DNA of 64,000 nt from Dipylidium caninum (Eukaryota > Platyhelminthes > Cestoda > Cyclophyllidea > Dipylidiidae): contig QEYB01001046.1 in the NCBI GenBank assembly GCA_017562135.1, positions 3,286,001-3,350,000 on the forward strand, in the 5' to 3' direction. Each line of letters opens with the position of its first letter. Position 1 is the first letter of the stretch. The position numbers and the translations under genes are program-made. Positions 12,801 through 25,400 of the stretch are shown here, one piece after another. The notes below the pieces were generated by a model. The model did no database searches. It was not told the origin of the DNA and was given only the letters and a program-made list of their open reading frames with translations.

Positions 12801-15800
12801 CAGTGTACAAGCTTCTATATCTCGTAGAGAAGAAAGTGTTCAATTTATTCAGAATTGTCTCAGTTCTTCAACTATAGTGCTCCTTAGATTGCTAAGTGGT
12901 ACACAAAATGAAATCCCATCGCCGTCTATCACATTCAAGTGAGATAAGCGAAAAGACATTAGACCTCGCATCAATCAACCTCCTTCGCAGAATTTATGGT
13001 ACTCACCAAAAGCCATGGCACCACTCTCCTTCCAATGAGATTCGCGAGAAATGAAGTAGCTTTGGCACCGTTGCGGCATCCGATTTGACTCTACTTCTCC
13101 ATTCAGGATTCGTTCGGACAATTCTCTGTAAGACTCGCAATATTCAGCAACACTGCTTGCATCGCCCTCATCATTCTTAATGATTACCTACAAAAAAGTC
13201 ACTGGCCGTCAGCTAGACATTTCCAAAGCTACTAAGAAAATGCGAAGCTTATAATTTTGTGTTCCGGTAAGGATCCTTTACTGTGCATTTGCTAGAGGGA
13301 GTGAGATCACCTTATGAGGACATTTATTACTCGCAAATAGGGAGTTTTAATGATACGAGACGGATGAAATGTGCGTCAAATCGCAATCCCAATCCCTACG
13401 AGCACTTCCACGGTTTTAAGCATTTAAGTGAGTTTAAATAGGCAATCGACAGTGCATTACATACACACACGTCATTTCCAAGATCCTATTATCATTTTGG
13501 GGAACATACTTCTTGGAATCAGGGTACTTACGTTTCCTAAAACAATTTCTGAGTAAAACGAGCCCTCGCGTGCTTCAGGTATGATGGCCACAACAACCTT
13601 GCGGTCACCGGTTAAACAAACGGATGGCAGAACGACCTTTCTCGTGTCTGAAGTGAAGAACGATAGTGTCAGGTGCAAAAGTTATCTCTGCAAACAGTGG
13701 TTTGAAAATGCGTTAGATGTCCAAAGAGGCTGTGAGGGGATTAGGGGCGGTTAAACTGGTCAGAGAACACGCTAAGAGAAAGAGGTTTACACAGGAGAAT
13801 GGACGACGCTCTTCGGGCATATTGCCACACACCTCTGCTTCCGTCTTCGGTGACTCGCAGACGACTTTACACAGCGCGCCCTTACATCTTGCCACCAATC
13901 GCCTTTCAAAACATCGTCTTTTTCACCAAACTACCTAACCGTCTGTCGCTTTCAACGAAACAAAGTAGTAAGTTTGTGAAAGGTGGGGGCAGGTAGTTCA
14001 GTCAATCTCATGCCGCATTTTACGCATTCACATATGACACAAAACATGCGCTATTTCATCTAAAAGTTACCAAGAGATGCCACTGACGCTGTATTCCGCT
14101 TGGATAATGCGTTTGCATGACATCTTAGCACGGATGACTTACTGCTGTTAACTTCAACACGGGTAGGCACGTTTCGGCACGGCGAGTCCTTTTGCTTAAC
14201 GTTCACGCTGATAACCCATCTGTCGCCACGTTCAAACTGAGGTAATAAACAAGGCTCGAAATCAGCTGCGCCTTCAACGTAACATTCAATTTTTCCAAAT
14301 AAAGAACAATTACTAGTGAGACAAAGTAGGCGTAAGATACTTCAATCAGCTAGATGACAAACAGGCCGCTTACATGCTTTGAGCCCAACTCAAGGACAAC
14401 GATATAATTGCCATCCTTCTTCGGTTCTTCCACTGGTACCTCGATTAGCCGGTCGGGCTGGTCAATAGTGAGCTGAGGAGGGCGTATGTAGTAGCCATCC
14501 TCCACTTGGCTGCAGTCCCTGCCACCGAAATTCGCCTTGCACTTACAGACACCCCTGTCCGGGTCGCACTCTGGGCCCGTGGAACCCAGTGGGCTGCAGG
14601 CGCAGGGTTGACAGCCCAGAGGAGAGGATGTCAAATTGAAATAGCCCGGCTGGGAGGGAAATTCACATGGATAATGCAATTTATAAAGACACCACCAGAC
14701 TTGTTTCTTTGGCGTGACACTACCACGGTGGCCTGAAGCATAAATGCTATACCGTCAAAAATTTACGCAAGCGACCGGACGGGAGGAATCTTGTTGTAAA
14801 AGATGGCCAAAAGAGATTTCTCCAAGCGAATGAAAAAACAGACCGGATAAAAAGTGGTGAGTTTGAAGATTCTATCGCACCAACGACGATCTTAGTAAAT
14901 CGCTAGTTTTAGGCACAAACTTTATTTGTCGAGAAGGAAATAAACGAGTGAGGGCCCATCTTTGTGTTTTAAAGAGGGGGAAACGAAGAAAGCAACATAG
15001 CACGTCACTAACCATGCATCGGTCACAGAATTCGCCTTCGACGAACCGTTTGCATGTGCAGGCACCCGTAATTTGATCGCAGCCGATGTTCTCCAACGTC
15101 CCCAGCATGTGGCATTTGCATTCTTATACCAAAGAGAAGTCAATGGACACTGAGCAATTTGTCCGAGTGTACGCTGAGGTAAGGTGTTACGGTCGAGAGC
15201 CTTACCTTCACAACCATCGGGATTGTCAGCTCGAAAGTTCCAGTATCCAACACGGCACCGATCGCACTTGTCTCCTCCGACATTTCTTTTGCACACACAC
15301 CGGCCCGCCACCTTGCCCTCAGAAGGATTTGTGTACTGGTCGCAGCTCTCGTGGGCCTCCGAGCCGCCAGCGTGACAATTGCAAGCTGGGCATGAAAGTA
15401 ATTGAAAAGGCTATTTAACCCGTAGGAGTAATAATAAAGAGGAACATCAGGACAGGAACCCACGCTGGCAGGTTTGAGAGGAGTTGATCGGGTAGTCGGG
15501 ATGTCGGTAGAAGCCAACACTGCAGAATTCGCATTGTGGTCCCTCGGTATTATGAAGACACTGATAACAATGACCACCGGACACGTTACCGGACTGCAGG
15601 TAAAGGATGGGGTTGAAATAACATTGGTCTGAGTGATTGTGGCACTCGCATCCTGAAAAGAGACCCCATAAAATTAAGTTGCTGCTTGAGACGGCGAAGG
15701 AGGCTGTCGCGTAAGACGTGCACTGACTTCCCCTTAAGAATTCTCGTGAATATCATTCGGACAGGTCGTAGTTATTTCATTTGCTTTGGCATGTTTACAG

Positions 15801-18800
15801 TATGTCATCTTTTTATATCGACATGAATCCCCAGATTATTCTTCTCTTAGCTTTCCCTTGTGATAAAACGTGCAAAATGTCTTCGTGCAGATAAACCACT
15901 TTCCGATACCCCTTAAGGATAAGGCGATTCTCTCAACCGAAGAGCTTGAAAATGGAGTCAGCTTCGCATCCAGCAACGGCAATAAACGTCCTGCTAATGC
16001 GTAAACTTTTCAATAAAGTAAAGCGGGTGATGGCAGAGGCTCCAAGATAATCCTCTCCAAGCATAGAGAGTAGTAAAGTCGGAACTTACTTTCACACGCG
16101 TTTGCGGAATGTCTTGACGCAGGTTGCCACGGTTTTGTTCTGGTAAAAACTGGCACATTTCTCGCAATTATCGCCCGCAGTGTTGTGGGTGCATTCACAT
16201 ACTCCATAAACCTAAATAAACAGACGCCCCTGTAATTTGTCGCCAACCTAACCTTTTTGGTGGGCTACTAAGTAAGATATAGACAATGTTGGGGAACGAG
16301 AGAACTAATCTTGAGAAGAGGGTTTTCCTACAACAGCATTGTTCTATTGTCTGGTTCCCCGCCTATCGTCCATTTGCACCGACCATTTGGAAAGCATTTA
16401 TAAATGCCGTCATTTATAACCAACAGAATATTTATGGATTGAAGTATCGTTATTTAAATTAGATGTAATCGAGAAATAAGCTCATTTACGCAGTCGCTAT
16501 AACCACGCAGACGTTAGGCAATGCTGACGTCATTCGTTTTTCTACCACGTGGAGACAAAAATACCTACTGACTGCTTTAGTAATTCCCACCTTACCACTG
16601 TAATAGACAATCCACGAGAAGTCGTAGAGGCGAATAAGGGGTGAATTTGAACTTCTTCATAGCTCACCTTTTCCAGATTCGGGATTTCGCTAGAAGACTT
16701 GGGCTTACAACGAGTGGCATGACCAAAGCAGGAGCAGCGACCCCAAACGTTCCACTCATACATGGCGTAGTAGTATTTTCGACGGATTGCCGATGAATTG
16801 TCCAGGTTCATGTCACCTACATGGCAAATGGGTAAATCTCTACGGCCTACGTAAAACTCTCTTCCCTATTATGAAAAGCGGTAAGTGGTTAGCGTATCCC
16901 TTACCGGACACATGTGTATAGAAATATCTTTTATTAAAAGCATTCAAACTCCCACGTTTCCTCCTTTATACGCGACTAGCAACGCTTCATGTTGAATGAG
17001 GGTAAGTGGGGCGTAATCTTCACACTGTGGCTCATATAGTGGCGAGTTCCGAGGCAGAGGATTATGTTACTACGTGAAAAATGTCCCGATAGTATCAAAA
17101 GCTAAGGTATGCAGAGAAGACAAAATGTGGGATGTTCAGGAGAGGCATCATACTAGTTTGGATTAGTTAATTAATGTCATACAAGCTAAACAGGTCGCTG
17201 AGATTTTGGTGCAGGATCATTCAAAAAGTTAATCTTATGCAACATTTTTCCTAGATAAGATGGCACCACGGCGACCAGTGACGCCCCAGAGTAGGCGTTG
17301 AGAATTTGGGCTACTCAAAGGGAAGTAAGCATAGCTGCTACACATTTCGCACTAACTTAGCTCCATTGGGACTACTTCTGAAGAACACCAAACTAGTTTA
17401 TGACTGGTAACATGGGGTAAAGCTTGCCGTGGCTTACGCAGTTTTTCGCATATAAACACACGCCAAAAATTGGATCATCATTCTTAAGCGAACTGCAGGA
17501 GCCCGGAGGCAGGTGTCCATGTGGTCATTGCTATGTTTATCACTGCACGACGTAGACAGTCAAACCCTCGTAACATCCGCTCTCAAAGCATTTGACTTAC
17601 CTCGAAGGCAACGCGGTTCACATGCCCATTCAATAAATTCCATTGTGTGTTTCAGAAACTACGTGGCAAAATACTGTAATTCACTTCTTGAAATTGACAA
17701 TTCTCTCAGTGACATGAATACTATCTCGATTCTGGCTTTGTTATGAAACACCGTAACTAGTAAGTGGCCCCTTCTATTATTTGTCAACCAAACCTTTTCG
17801 AACAACTTACTTAATTTGCTATCTACTAAACTGCTTTAATCAACATGACTACGAAGAACAAGTAATCGCACACCTCCTGGTTTTGCCAGCAAACTTGAAA
17901 GAGGACTCCAACTTCTGGGCTACTCGTCTTCACCTATCTCCAATCCTGCCACCCTCGACCGCGCAAAATGTTGGGCAGCCTTATGAGTGAGAAATACGGT
18001 CCGATCGCCACACAACCCTTCCTTCATTTTTTCAACTCTGCTCATTCAGAATCACAACTTGCATTTGACCAATGGCTTACTCCAACTGAGACCTTTCATG
18101 TCAAAATCCATTCACGCTCAACCGCTATATGAGAAACTGCGCCACGACAAAAACGTTTCATAGCCTTTTCAGCTAAAGAGCTAATCAGTGGAACGATACC
18201 TTCGAGTTCACCGACTGCGGGCTTCAAACAAGTCAACGTATTTTAAAGGCTTCTTGCGTCGCCTGTCCGAAACGGTCGAAGCGTCACTCAAACAAGACGT
18301 CACTACAGATTGAACAGTTCACATAGGGTCGCAACATTGTTTAGCACATGGGCCGGTCCAAAATGACTCAGTACAGCGTACTTGTTAGCCAGTTTGTTTT
18401 AATTCGCGTGTCCGACTGACCTGTGTGTTTACGCAACCGACTTATCAGGATTTGCAAGACAAAAGGCTGCCTTCAAAGCGTTAAAACCACTTCTGGCCAC
18501 TCCTCACTCTTCAAACTAGTTTTACAAGAACCATCTCACACTCACTCAATGCCACCGAGCCAAAGCGGGGATTGCACTTGTAAATAAGTTACATTCCCCA
18601 TTTGGCTTAGGGCGTAAAAAGGGACTCAAGTACACTGCTAACCAGATCTACCCCCACTTCCTCAGAGGAAATCTCTTTTCTCGCAAATTTATGCTACTGA
18701 TCAAATCACCTGCACTCTTCAAAGTAAATCTATTCGATTTGCCATGAAATGCTTTCAGGCAAGGATTGGCAGTCACATAGCTAACTAGGCACTCAAAGTT

Positions 18801-20635
18801 GCCGATCTTTTTCTTATGTATTCGTCTTAATAACCTCACCATTTAACTGATTTCACTCGGAGGGGATTTCTTCGCAGAAGTCTCAGCGAATAATTCGTAT
18901 AGGATGCCAAACAAGTCACATAGTTATTTTAACTTTACTTCGAAAAAGAACACTTTTCAGTAGAAATAAAAATATTCACATTCGATTTTAAGCCTATCAG
19001 CTGCTAGTCTACAGACAGCTTTCCTAAATTCTGCCTCAACGTCTCATGCATTCCCTCTTGGACCACAAAGTTTTGGTATTTATGAAATACAATTTTAACA
19101 AAGCAAAACGTATGAGAAAAAGTACAAACACCTCATTCTTTCCTTATCAGGAGAGTGTCAGAGTGATTAACTTACACAAAAATCGAGGAAAAGACGAAGT
19201 GAACTCACCCAATGTATTGAGACGTGTAAATGTAACCCGCAAGTTGGTGATAGCCGTGAGATTTTGTCGCTCCTCGCCGTATGGTGGAAGGTTTGCGTGC
19301 ATTTCGCTAGGAGCTGCCATGAAAGCCACCTTAAGGCAGAGTATAGATTGCGCTTCAACAAATGTCCAAACAGTAGTCTTCTCTTGGGAAATTGCCAGGC
19401 TCCAAACATCCCTACTCGTTTTCGTAAGGTGAAAACTAAATTAAAATGCTTTGATTAACAAAGCTGACTTATGTCTATAGGTTTGCAAAAATATTTCCCA
19501 TGTGTTCACTCAAGGAAATTGGTACGTAACAGATAATTTTGTGCATATAATTCTAAAAAATTAATAAATTTCCTTCGGTTATTTTTGAATGCACTTGTAC
19601 ACTACTTTTTCGTCTAATTCGATATAATTTTATGCACAAAAGCTTCAACTCGCTGGTTATACTTGGCGACGTTCTAGTAAGCTGGCAAACGTTCGGGAAC
19701 TATCTATAAAGCCTAAGAGTAAAACTGCATACTAACAATCAAACTCAAACACAAAGTACGGAAAATATATATCGGTAAAATCATCACTATTTTACAAATC
19801 GCTATATTATTACTTACAACGCCACCTTCGGAAGGGGTTAGTTGGCTATAGATGCTGGTGCAAGTGACATCATTGAGAGAACGTCTGGGTCGCTCGGGGA
19901 TATTAGGGAAGTCACGTGGGCAGTTATTAGAAAAGTAGGCATAAGGTTGCCACGTTTGCGCAAAGTCCACCGAACGTTGTAGATACATGGCGGCTGGACG
20001 GAAAGTCTTGAACGAAGAATGGTCGAGATAAACTGGAACTGGGTCTCCAAATTGAGAGTTAGAGTAACATTGTGTAGAGCATTTTCGGACTGCCACCTAA
20101 ATACAAATATAAACAGCATCTTGGGGGTTACGGTTTCACATTAACCCAGGTGAGCGTTTCATATAGACGTCCGTCCTAACGGATTCTGTAAGCAATTTAT
20201 GAAATTCCTTACACTCATAACAGATATTCAAGACAGGTAATGAGAGTAAACGCCTAATTTTAAATCAAGACCATTGGATTATGAAGTGATATTTACTTAC
20301 CATCTACCAGGATCACTCGGAACCCGTGAGATGACATTTTCGATGCGGTGGCTGTTTGGATTTGTAATTGAATTATATGCCTGTTTGGAATAACATTCGC
20401 TGCAGTGGCTTTTGCCGCTGGCTGTGACAACGCAGTAGGTATCAACATCCCCCAGACCACAGGTTGAAGAGGCGACCAAGGCATTATCTCTACCAATCAG
20501 AAGATCACCTGCGCGAGGACTGCAGATAGTGTTTTGGCAAGAGTAATGGTCTTCATATGTGTAAACAACATAGGAGCTAAATATAAGGCCTAATAACGCT
20601 TTAGCTATAAGGCGGATCGCCGAAACAGATTTCAT
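5193..20635 (-). CDS. LAMB: Laminin subunit beta (about 29 exons)
   Basis: Beta chain of the heterotrimeric basement-membrane glycoprotein laminin; secreted, and it assembles with alpha and gamma chains through its C-terminal coiled coil. Coding exons on the minus strand: 20301-20635, 19818-20096, 19209-19329, 16668-16816, 16090-16211, 15464-15652, 15206-15385, 15013-15122, 14374-14649, 14143-14236, 13532-13647, 13007-13187, 12638-12781, 12386-12561, 11704-11905, 11436-11608, 10801-11049, 10614-10716, 9955-10146, about 9705-9874, 9429-9631, 9013-9253, 8655-8963, 8404-8574, 7784-7962, 7573-7702, 7323-7496, 5407-5578, 5193-5329. Together they give about 1,755 residues, the usual size for the family. 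The order LN, five LE, domain IV, eight LE, coiled coil with beta-knob, and a Cys next to the C-terminus is diagnostic of a beta chain. Phases agree at almost every junction. Exceptions: one-base frame breaks in exons 2 and 5, and mismatched phases at introns 20/21 and 22/23. The start is the Met before a hydrophobic signal sequence. Vertebrate numbering (LAMB1/2) cannot be assigned. Confidence 0.93.
9955..12781 (-). other. LAMB: Laminin beta exons 13-19: second LE block (8 EGF-like repeats)
   Basis: Eight further LE repeats bring the total to 13, the canonical 5+8 of beta chains. They begin [99 protein letters not shown] and [14 protein letters not shown]. All frames are intact and all phases match, provided intron 15 uses a GC donor at 11703-11702 (context ACAG then GCAAGT). 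The block ends [16 protein letters not shown], the usual transition into the coiled coil. Confidence 0.92.
13007..14480 (-). other. LAMB: Laminin beta exons 9-12: domain IV (beta type)
   Basis: About 170 residues sit between the fifth and sixth LE repeats, the position of the beta-type domain IV. Visible pieces are [20 protein letters not shown] (end of exon 9), [17 protein letters not shown] (exon 10), [20 protein letters not shown] (exon 11) and an exon 12 piece ending [10 protein letters not shown]. Similarity to vertebrate beta chains is weak here; the call rests on position and continuous splice phases. The introns (137, 495 and 344 bases) hold nothing recognisable. Confidence 0.75.
14374..16816 (-). 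other. LAMB: Laminin beta exons 4-9: first LE block (5 EGF-like repeats)
   Basis: Five laminin-type EGF repeats are readable. They begin [52 protein letters not shown] and [14 protein letters not shown]. The first repeat breaks in exon 5: a run of four T on the plus strand (16133-16136, AAAA in the sense strand) needs to be three to join FYQNK to [13 protein letters not shown]. Read as given, exon 5 runs to a TGA just before its donor. Domain IV starts in the second half of exon 9, after the motif QVEDGYY. Confidence 0.88.
19209..20635 (-). other. LAMB: Laminin beta exons 1-3: signal peptide and LN domain
   Basis: Exon 1 encodes a signal peptide and then the typical LN start, with the motif [19 protein letters not shown]. 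Exon 2 continues with [17 protein letters not shown] and, in another frame, [17 protein letters not shown]. The two halves are joined only if one base is missing near the T-run at 20030-20032 (minus-strand sense). Exon 3 encodes [15 protein letters not shown], and the last LN residues ([13 protein letters not shown]) are in exon 4. In the family, the LN domain drives laminin network polymerisation. Intron 2 (488 bases) and intron 3 (2.39 kb, 16817-19208) hold nothing I recognise. Confidence 0.88.
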
Positions 20636-22431
20636 CGGTTCCAGATAAGGCTGTTAAAAGGGAGGTCTGGGTCACCAGTCAATAATGTCATTACTTAAAA
20701 CAAAATATGCAAACCAATAGCCGCAACCACAAACGCTAAGAGTTCGTTAAGAAATTTAAATTTTTACGCTTTATTAAAGGTTAGATTAGTATTAACATGT
20801 AGACACAGTTAGCGCGGGGTGCAAGCCGTGCGGGGAAAAATCCATACTTTCTGAGAGGCAAAAGTACTATCCCCCTTTCATGCAAAAGCAACAAGTTAGC
20901 ATTAATTGCATATATCGTGCTAAGTAGTTTGGCACGGCATGCCACAACATTGGCTCAAAGCAAGGTGCGAAATTCCCACTAAAATACGTAACATACCTGC
21001 CATCCATGCCCACGAACATAAAATAGTCTCCGCTCAAAGCAACTCGAGACTTAAAATAAAGCATCGTTAGGCCAACTACCATTGATTTTCCCGATGAGTT
21101 CCATAAATACATGTCAGCGGATACCGCTAATACTACAACTTTCGCTGTTGCTGACTTTCAGTGAAATCTCCCCGGACATTTCTAAAACGCTTCACAAATC
21201 TTCCCCAACTTCTTTACAAATAAACCACCCAACCTCCTTTACCTGAGCAGAGTTAACTTCAAAAACTTGCCCATGGTTTTAACAAGTAGATTTTTACGGC
21301 CTTTTAACTGAAAGGGTGCAAAACAGTACAGCTAATAGTTAAATTGGTAACTCAGCTGAAATTACAAATCGCTATCAAAATACCAACAGTGGAAGTTTAT
21401 GAAATGACAGAAATTTTGTACAAATCAACTTAATTAATTGGTAGGAAATATTGATCGTGGCTTATACGAACACTTCGGTCGGAAAAATGGAGAAAAAAGT
21501 TTTGGTGTAATTATGCGACACGTCTTGGTAGCGACATATAACAGTTCAAAATGATGGCGTTCACGGATATTCCCTCCCCCAGCTCAACGCCTATAATCTA
21601 GCGTTATTGGTGATTTATGGATTCCTCAACAATGGCTTCCTCAAACTGCGCTTACCACCAAAGAAGTTAACACTATGTCAACGTTTCATTTAGCAGATCA
21701 TTTTCGTGCATAATACCTAGGCCAAAAGAAATACTCGAACATCGGCAAGTGTACCGACTTCAACAAGGATATTCCGTCTGAACTTTCACATCTACATCGA
21801 TGTCATTTCGTATATTATATTAAAAAAACGTCACATTATGAATAGGTTTCATCCCCAAATACATGACTAAGCTAAAGGTTCCTGCATTAAGAATGTTGTA
21901 CTAAATAAAATTGAGCCTGAAAACTACGATTCCGGTATCCCAAACTTCAGTTCCCGATTACTACTCGGCTAGCTGTGCCTCATCGCTCATCTTACTCCTG
22001 CTACCCTCCATATATCTCATGATGATTCTACCCCCTTCATCTTCAGAAGAAAATGGAAAAAGCAAAGCGCAGTCTCAGGAGGATTCTACATAACACATGC
22101 TTTGGTGCACATCAATCAATCCGCGTGCGCAAGTTCTGAGCCGTTATTTTAGCTAGTCCCTGGTCAGTGAAGCTTAGACGACGACAAGTGTCATCGTCAG
22201 TTTTGGCAATATATTTTACTACGGTCACTTGCTTCGGGGAACATTGCTGTTAGGCGTAAGTGGAAAATGTAGGAGAAAAACTCGTTTCAAAATTTTGCAT
22301 ACATTTTACCAACGATTTCTGAACCCCTCGATTCATAACAGCATTAATTATTTCTGAATAAATTCATATTCACCAATCAGCAATAACTTGAGGTCAACAA
22401 AATGTCGCTTATTGGTCCAACAATAACCTGC
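20636..22431. other. Intergenic region between laminin beta and GH3 gene
   Basis: About 1.8 kb of AT-rich DNA upstream of the laminin start and downstream of the GH3 stop. It must hold the laminin promoter and any 5' leader, but I see no TATA box or other element I would defend. An 81-codon minus-strand frame at 20867-21112 resembles nothing I know. Confidence 0.6.
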
Positions 22432-25400
22432 TTATTGGTCGGTCACGGCCAGCATGAAGATAATGACATTCGTATTAACAGTAGTGGTTTGCAGGGGCTG
22501 TTGTCCGCCGACACTGAGGCGAGCCGTTCCCGAGGCTGCCACCGGCGCGCCGCAGACACTCCCGTTACGCGCGTTGGGAGAACAAAGTAGAGACTGTGGC
22601 TCCGCCACATAACTCCACACCCACAATTGCTGCGGTGCTACCACGAACCGCAGCTTCCGTACCTCTCCTGGGAAGAGGGGAAGCCGGTTGAAACCCACCA
22701 ATTGCCTCGAAGCTGCCTTGTATCGGCCTTCAAAATTTTTAGATACGTCGGTGCCAAAGAGGGTCAACCAGTCAATGTAGACTTGAACAACTTCCTCAGA
22801 GGCACGTAAACCTTTATTGATGACCTCCACGGTGAATGTGAAGCCGGCCTGCGAAGAGACAGTTAGTGTAGGCATATCAAGATTCCGGTAGGCAAAACCA
22901 CCGCCATTGGGTCCGTAGTTGTAGGAAAGACCATAACCGAAGGGAAAAGATACTTCCTGACAAAGGCTGTCGTTATGTGGACAGACGTTGAACTGATTGA
23001 AACGGTAGGTGTGGTTGCTAACCTCATAATCCGTGATTAAGGGGAGGTTGGAGAGACTGGCATACCAAGTAAAGGGAAGTCTACCCGCTGGTAGCCACCA
23101 GTAGCCCCAGTGACTGTCCAAACCGGAAATACCAGTAACAAATTGCAGGCTCGCATCGTCAAAAGTCGGGAATGTGACTCGAGATGCTTCTGAATAGTAG
23201 AGGATGCCCGGATTTCCCAGGAGCATGCGTGCAGCTATCTTACCCGCTTCCTGCCCGGGAAAGCCGAACCACAAGATTGCTCGAACCTAAAACAGAAAAA
23301 GGAGTTACGTGTCAATCTCTTAAGCTTCTGAGTGGGTTATCGGCATGAACGAGGAATTCGACTTGTTTTGTAATTTGACTAACATTAAGATTTATTCCTC
23401 ACTTAAAAGGAAATGAGATAATAGTAACAGTTTATTGCATATCCACGCTGCAAAATAGATCATAGGTTTACTGCGAAAAACAGATTATTAAGGAAATATG
23501 TATTTCACCAAAATTCAAGCGATATGGAAATTAAGATTTAAAAAAATATCTTTGCCTCATTCGCATAAGTAAATGAATTTACACCTGAAAACTTTTAAAA
23601 TACCGACTTTTGAAAGACCAAAACCTTATTTAACAAATCAGGGACCTTTACTTAACCACTACGACACCTGTGGAGACTCGATTGCAGCTGAAATGTTCAC
23701 AGGCCCAGCAGAGTAAATAAAAGCCACAACGGGAACAGACGGCGCGTGAATGGAGATGAGTTCTAACATTCGTTCTGTTGACCGAAGAGCTCCAAACTAT
23801 GTGCATCTCGAGACTCCGTGACTAACTTGCTACCCGTACCAAGCGTGAGTACAATGGCACTGAGCTCGCCTTCTTTGGTCGAATTAAGCAAATTGATGAG
23901 GCCAATCTCATCGCCTTGGTCGCAACGTGCTCCATTGTCGCAGAATTCGAGAGTGTGCAGGATTTCAGTAACCTCTTGTAGACCTATCAGCGAGATACTA
24001 CCATCAAAAGGTCTTATTAAAAAACCAGATTTGTTTACTAGTTTAAAAAATGCCAATAACTTATCAAATGTTCTCTCCTGCCATATACAGCAAAAAGGAA
24101 ATTACCTTGGACTATGGGGAAGTGTAAGTCTGTGGTAAAGCAAAGGTTGGAGCTGGAAGCAATGATTAACTAAATGTTGCCTATATAGGCCAGTAAGCTA
24201 TTACTTTTTTAAGTCTAACTACCCACCTTCCTCCAAATTGGTTTCAAATTGTGGCATGCGAGAGGCTGAGTAGGAGCCAGTCAACTCCTCCACACTCTTT
24301 GCAAAAGGGCCTACCAAGGCAAGCCTCTTGACTTTGTTGCGAAAAGGTAGAAAGTGATTTCTGTTTTTGAGTAGCACAGTTGAGCGACATCCAGCGATTA
24401 ATGAAAGTTGGCGGTGTTTAGGGCTTTGAATGAACTTAACACGAAGCAGAAATTTAAAAAAATGCATTAAAATTTTTGACATACTAGGTATGTTAAGTAT
24501 ACAATTTTAGCACTTTTCGAACACCGTATAACAATGTTTTAGTCAGTTATCGTAATTTTATTGGTCTAATTGTTTCGCCCTGATTTCGAAGGAATACCAG
24601 GATTGATAATATTTAAGGAAGTAAGTTTTGTGCATAGTTTTGGGCAGCCGTTAATTCGGTAATTTCGGTTATCATAGTAACCAAAAGGTGAATAGACAAA
24701 TAAATACATCAAATCATTTAAAATAAATCCAAACGATGGGAGTAGCCATCTTAAGATAGTCAGATAAAGTGCTCAGCTTATAAAGGGCAACTTGAAAATT
24801 AAACTCGACTTTGTACTCATTTACGGTTTATTTTAGAAATCACAACCACAAACAAGGGCCAAAATAGTAGTTTTTCCCTTTGTTTTCTCTCCAAATCACT
24901 CCAATTAATATTAGGACGTTGGAACTTTGTCGCTTTTAATAACGCAAGAGGCTGTACAAACTCACATCGTCTTTGTTAAGTGAAGAATATGGGTTACTTT
25001 CTGGAGGGTCGAATTCTCCCTGACGCATTCGAGTGAGAAAAAGCGGCCGGTTTGCCTCGACCAATTGATGTCTATTAATTAAAGACTTATCATTACGCAT
25101 TTGAGAGAGAAGTGCAGAGATAAGGCAGACAGACATGCCTTTTGATAACGCCAGCAGCAACAAGAAGGGGAAGGGCACTGTAAACTCCACGGACGATCTC
25201 TTGCGAATTTTCGATGTTTGTCCCTGCATCGAAGGCTAATTTAGCAGCTTCTAGATAAGTGACGAAGGTCTTGTGCTCGGAGACCAAAAATTGCAGTGCT
25301 CCCTCGTCACTGATTACGAAACCTTGAGAGCATATATAGGTGTAAAGCTTTAAGTGATTTAACATACACTCTCAAAAACGTTCTAATAAAGATTACAAAG

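Noticed and set aside
20867..21112. 81-codon minus-strand frame between laminin and GH3 genes
   Set aside because: Aromatic-rich low-similarity peptide with no family match; likely chance in AT-rich DNA.
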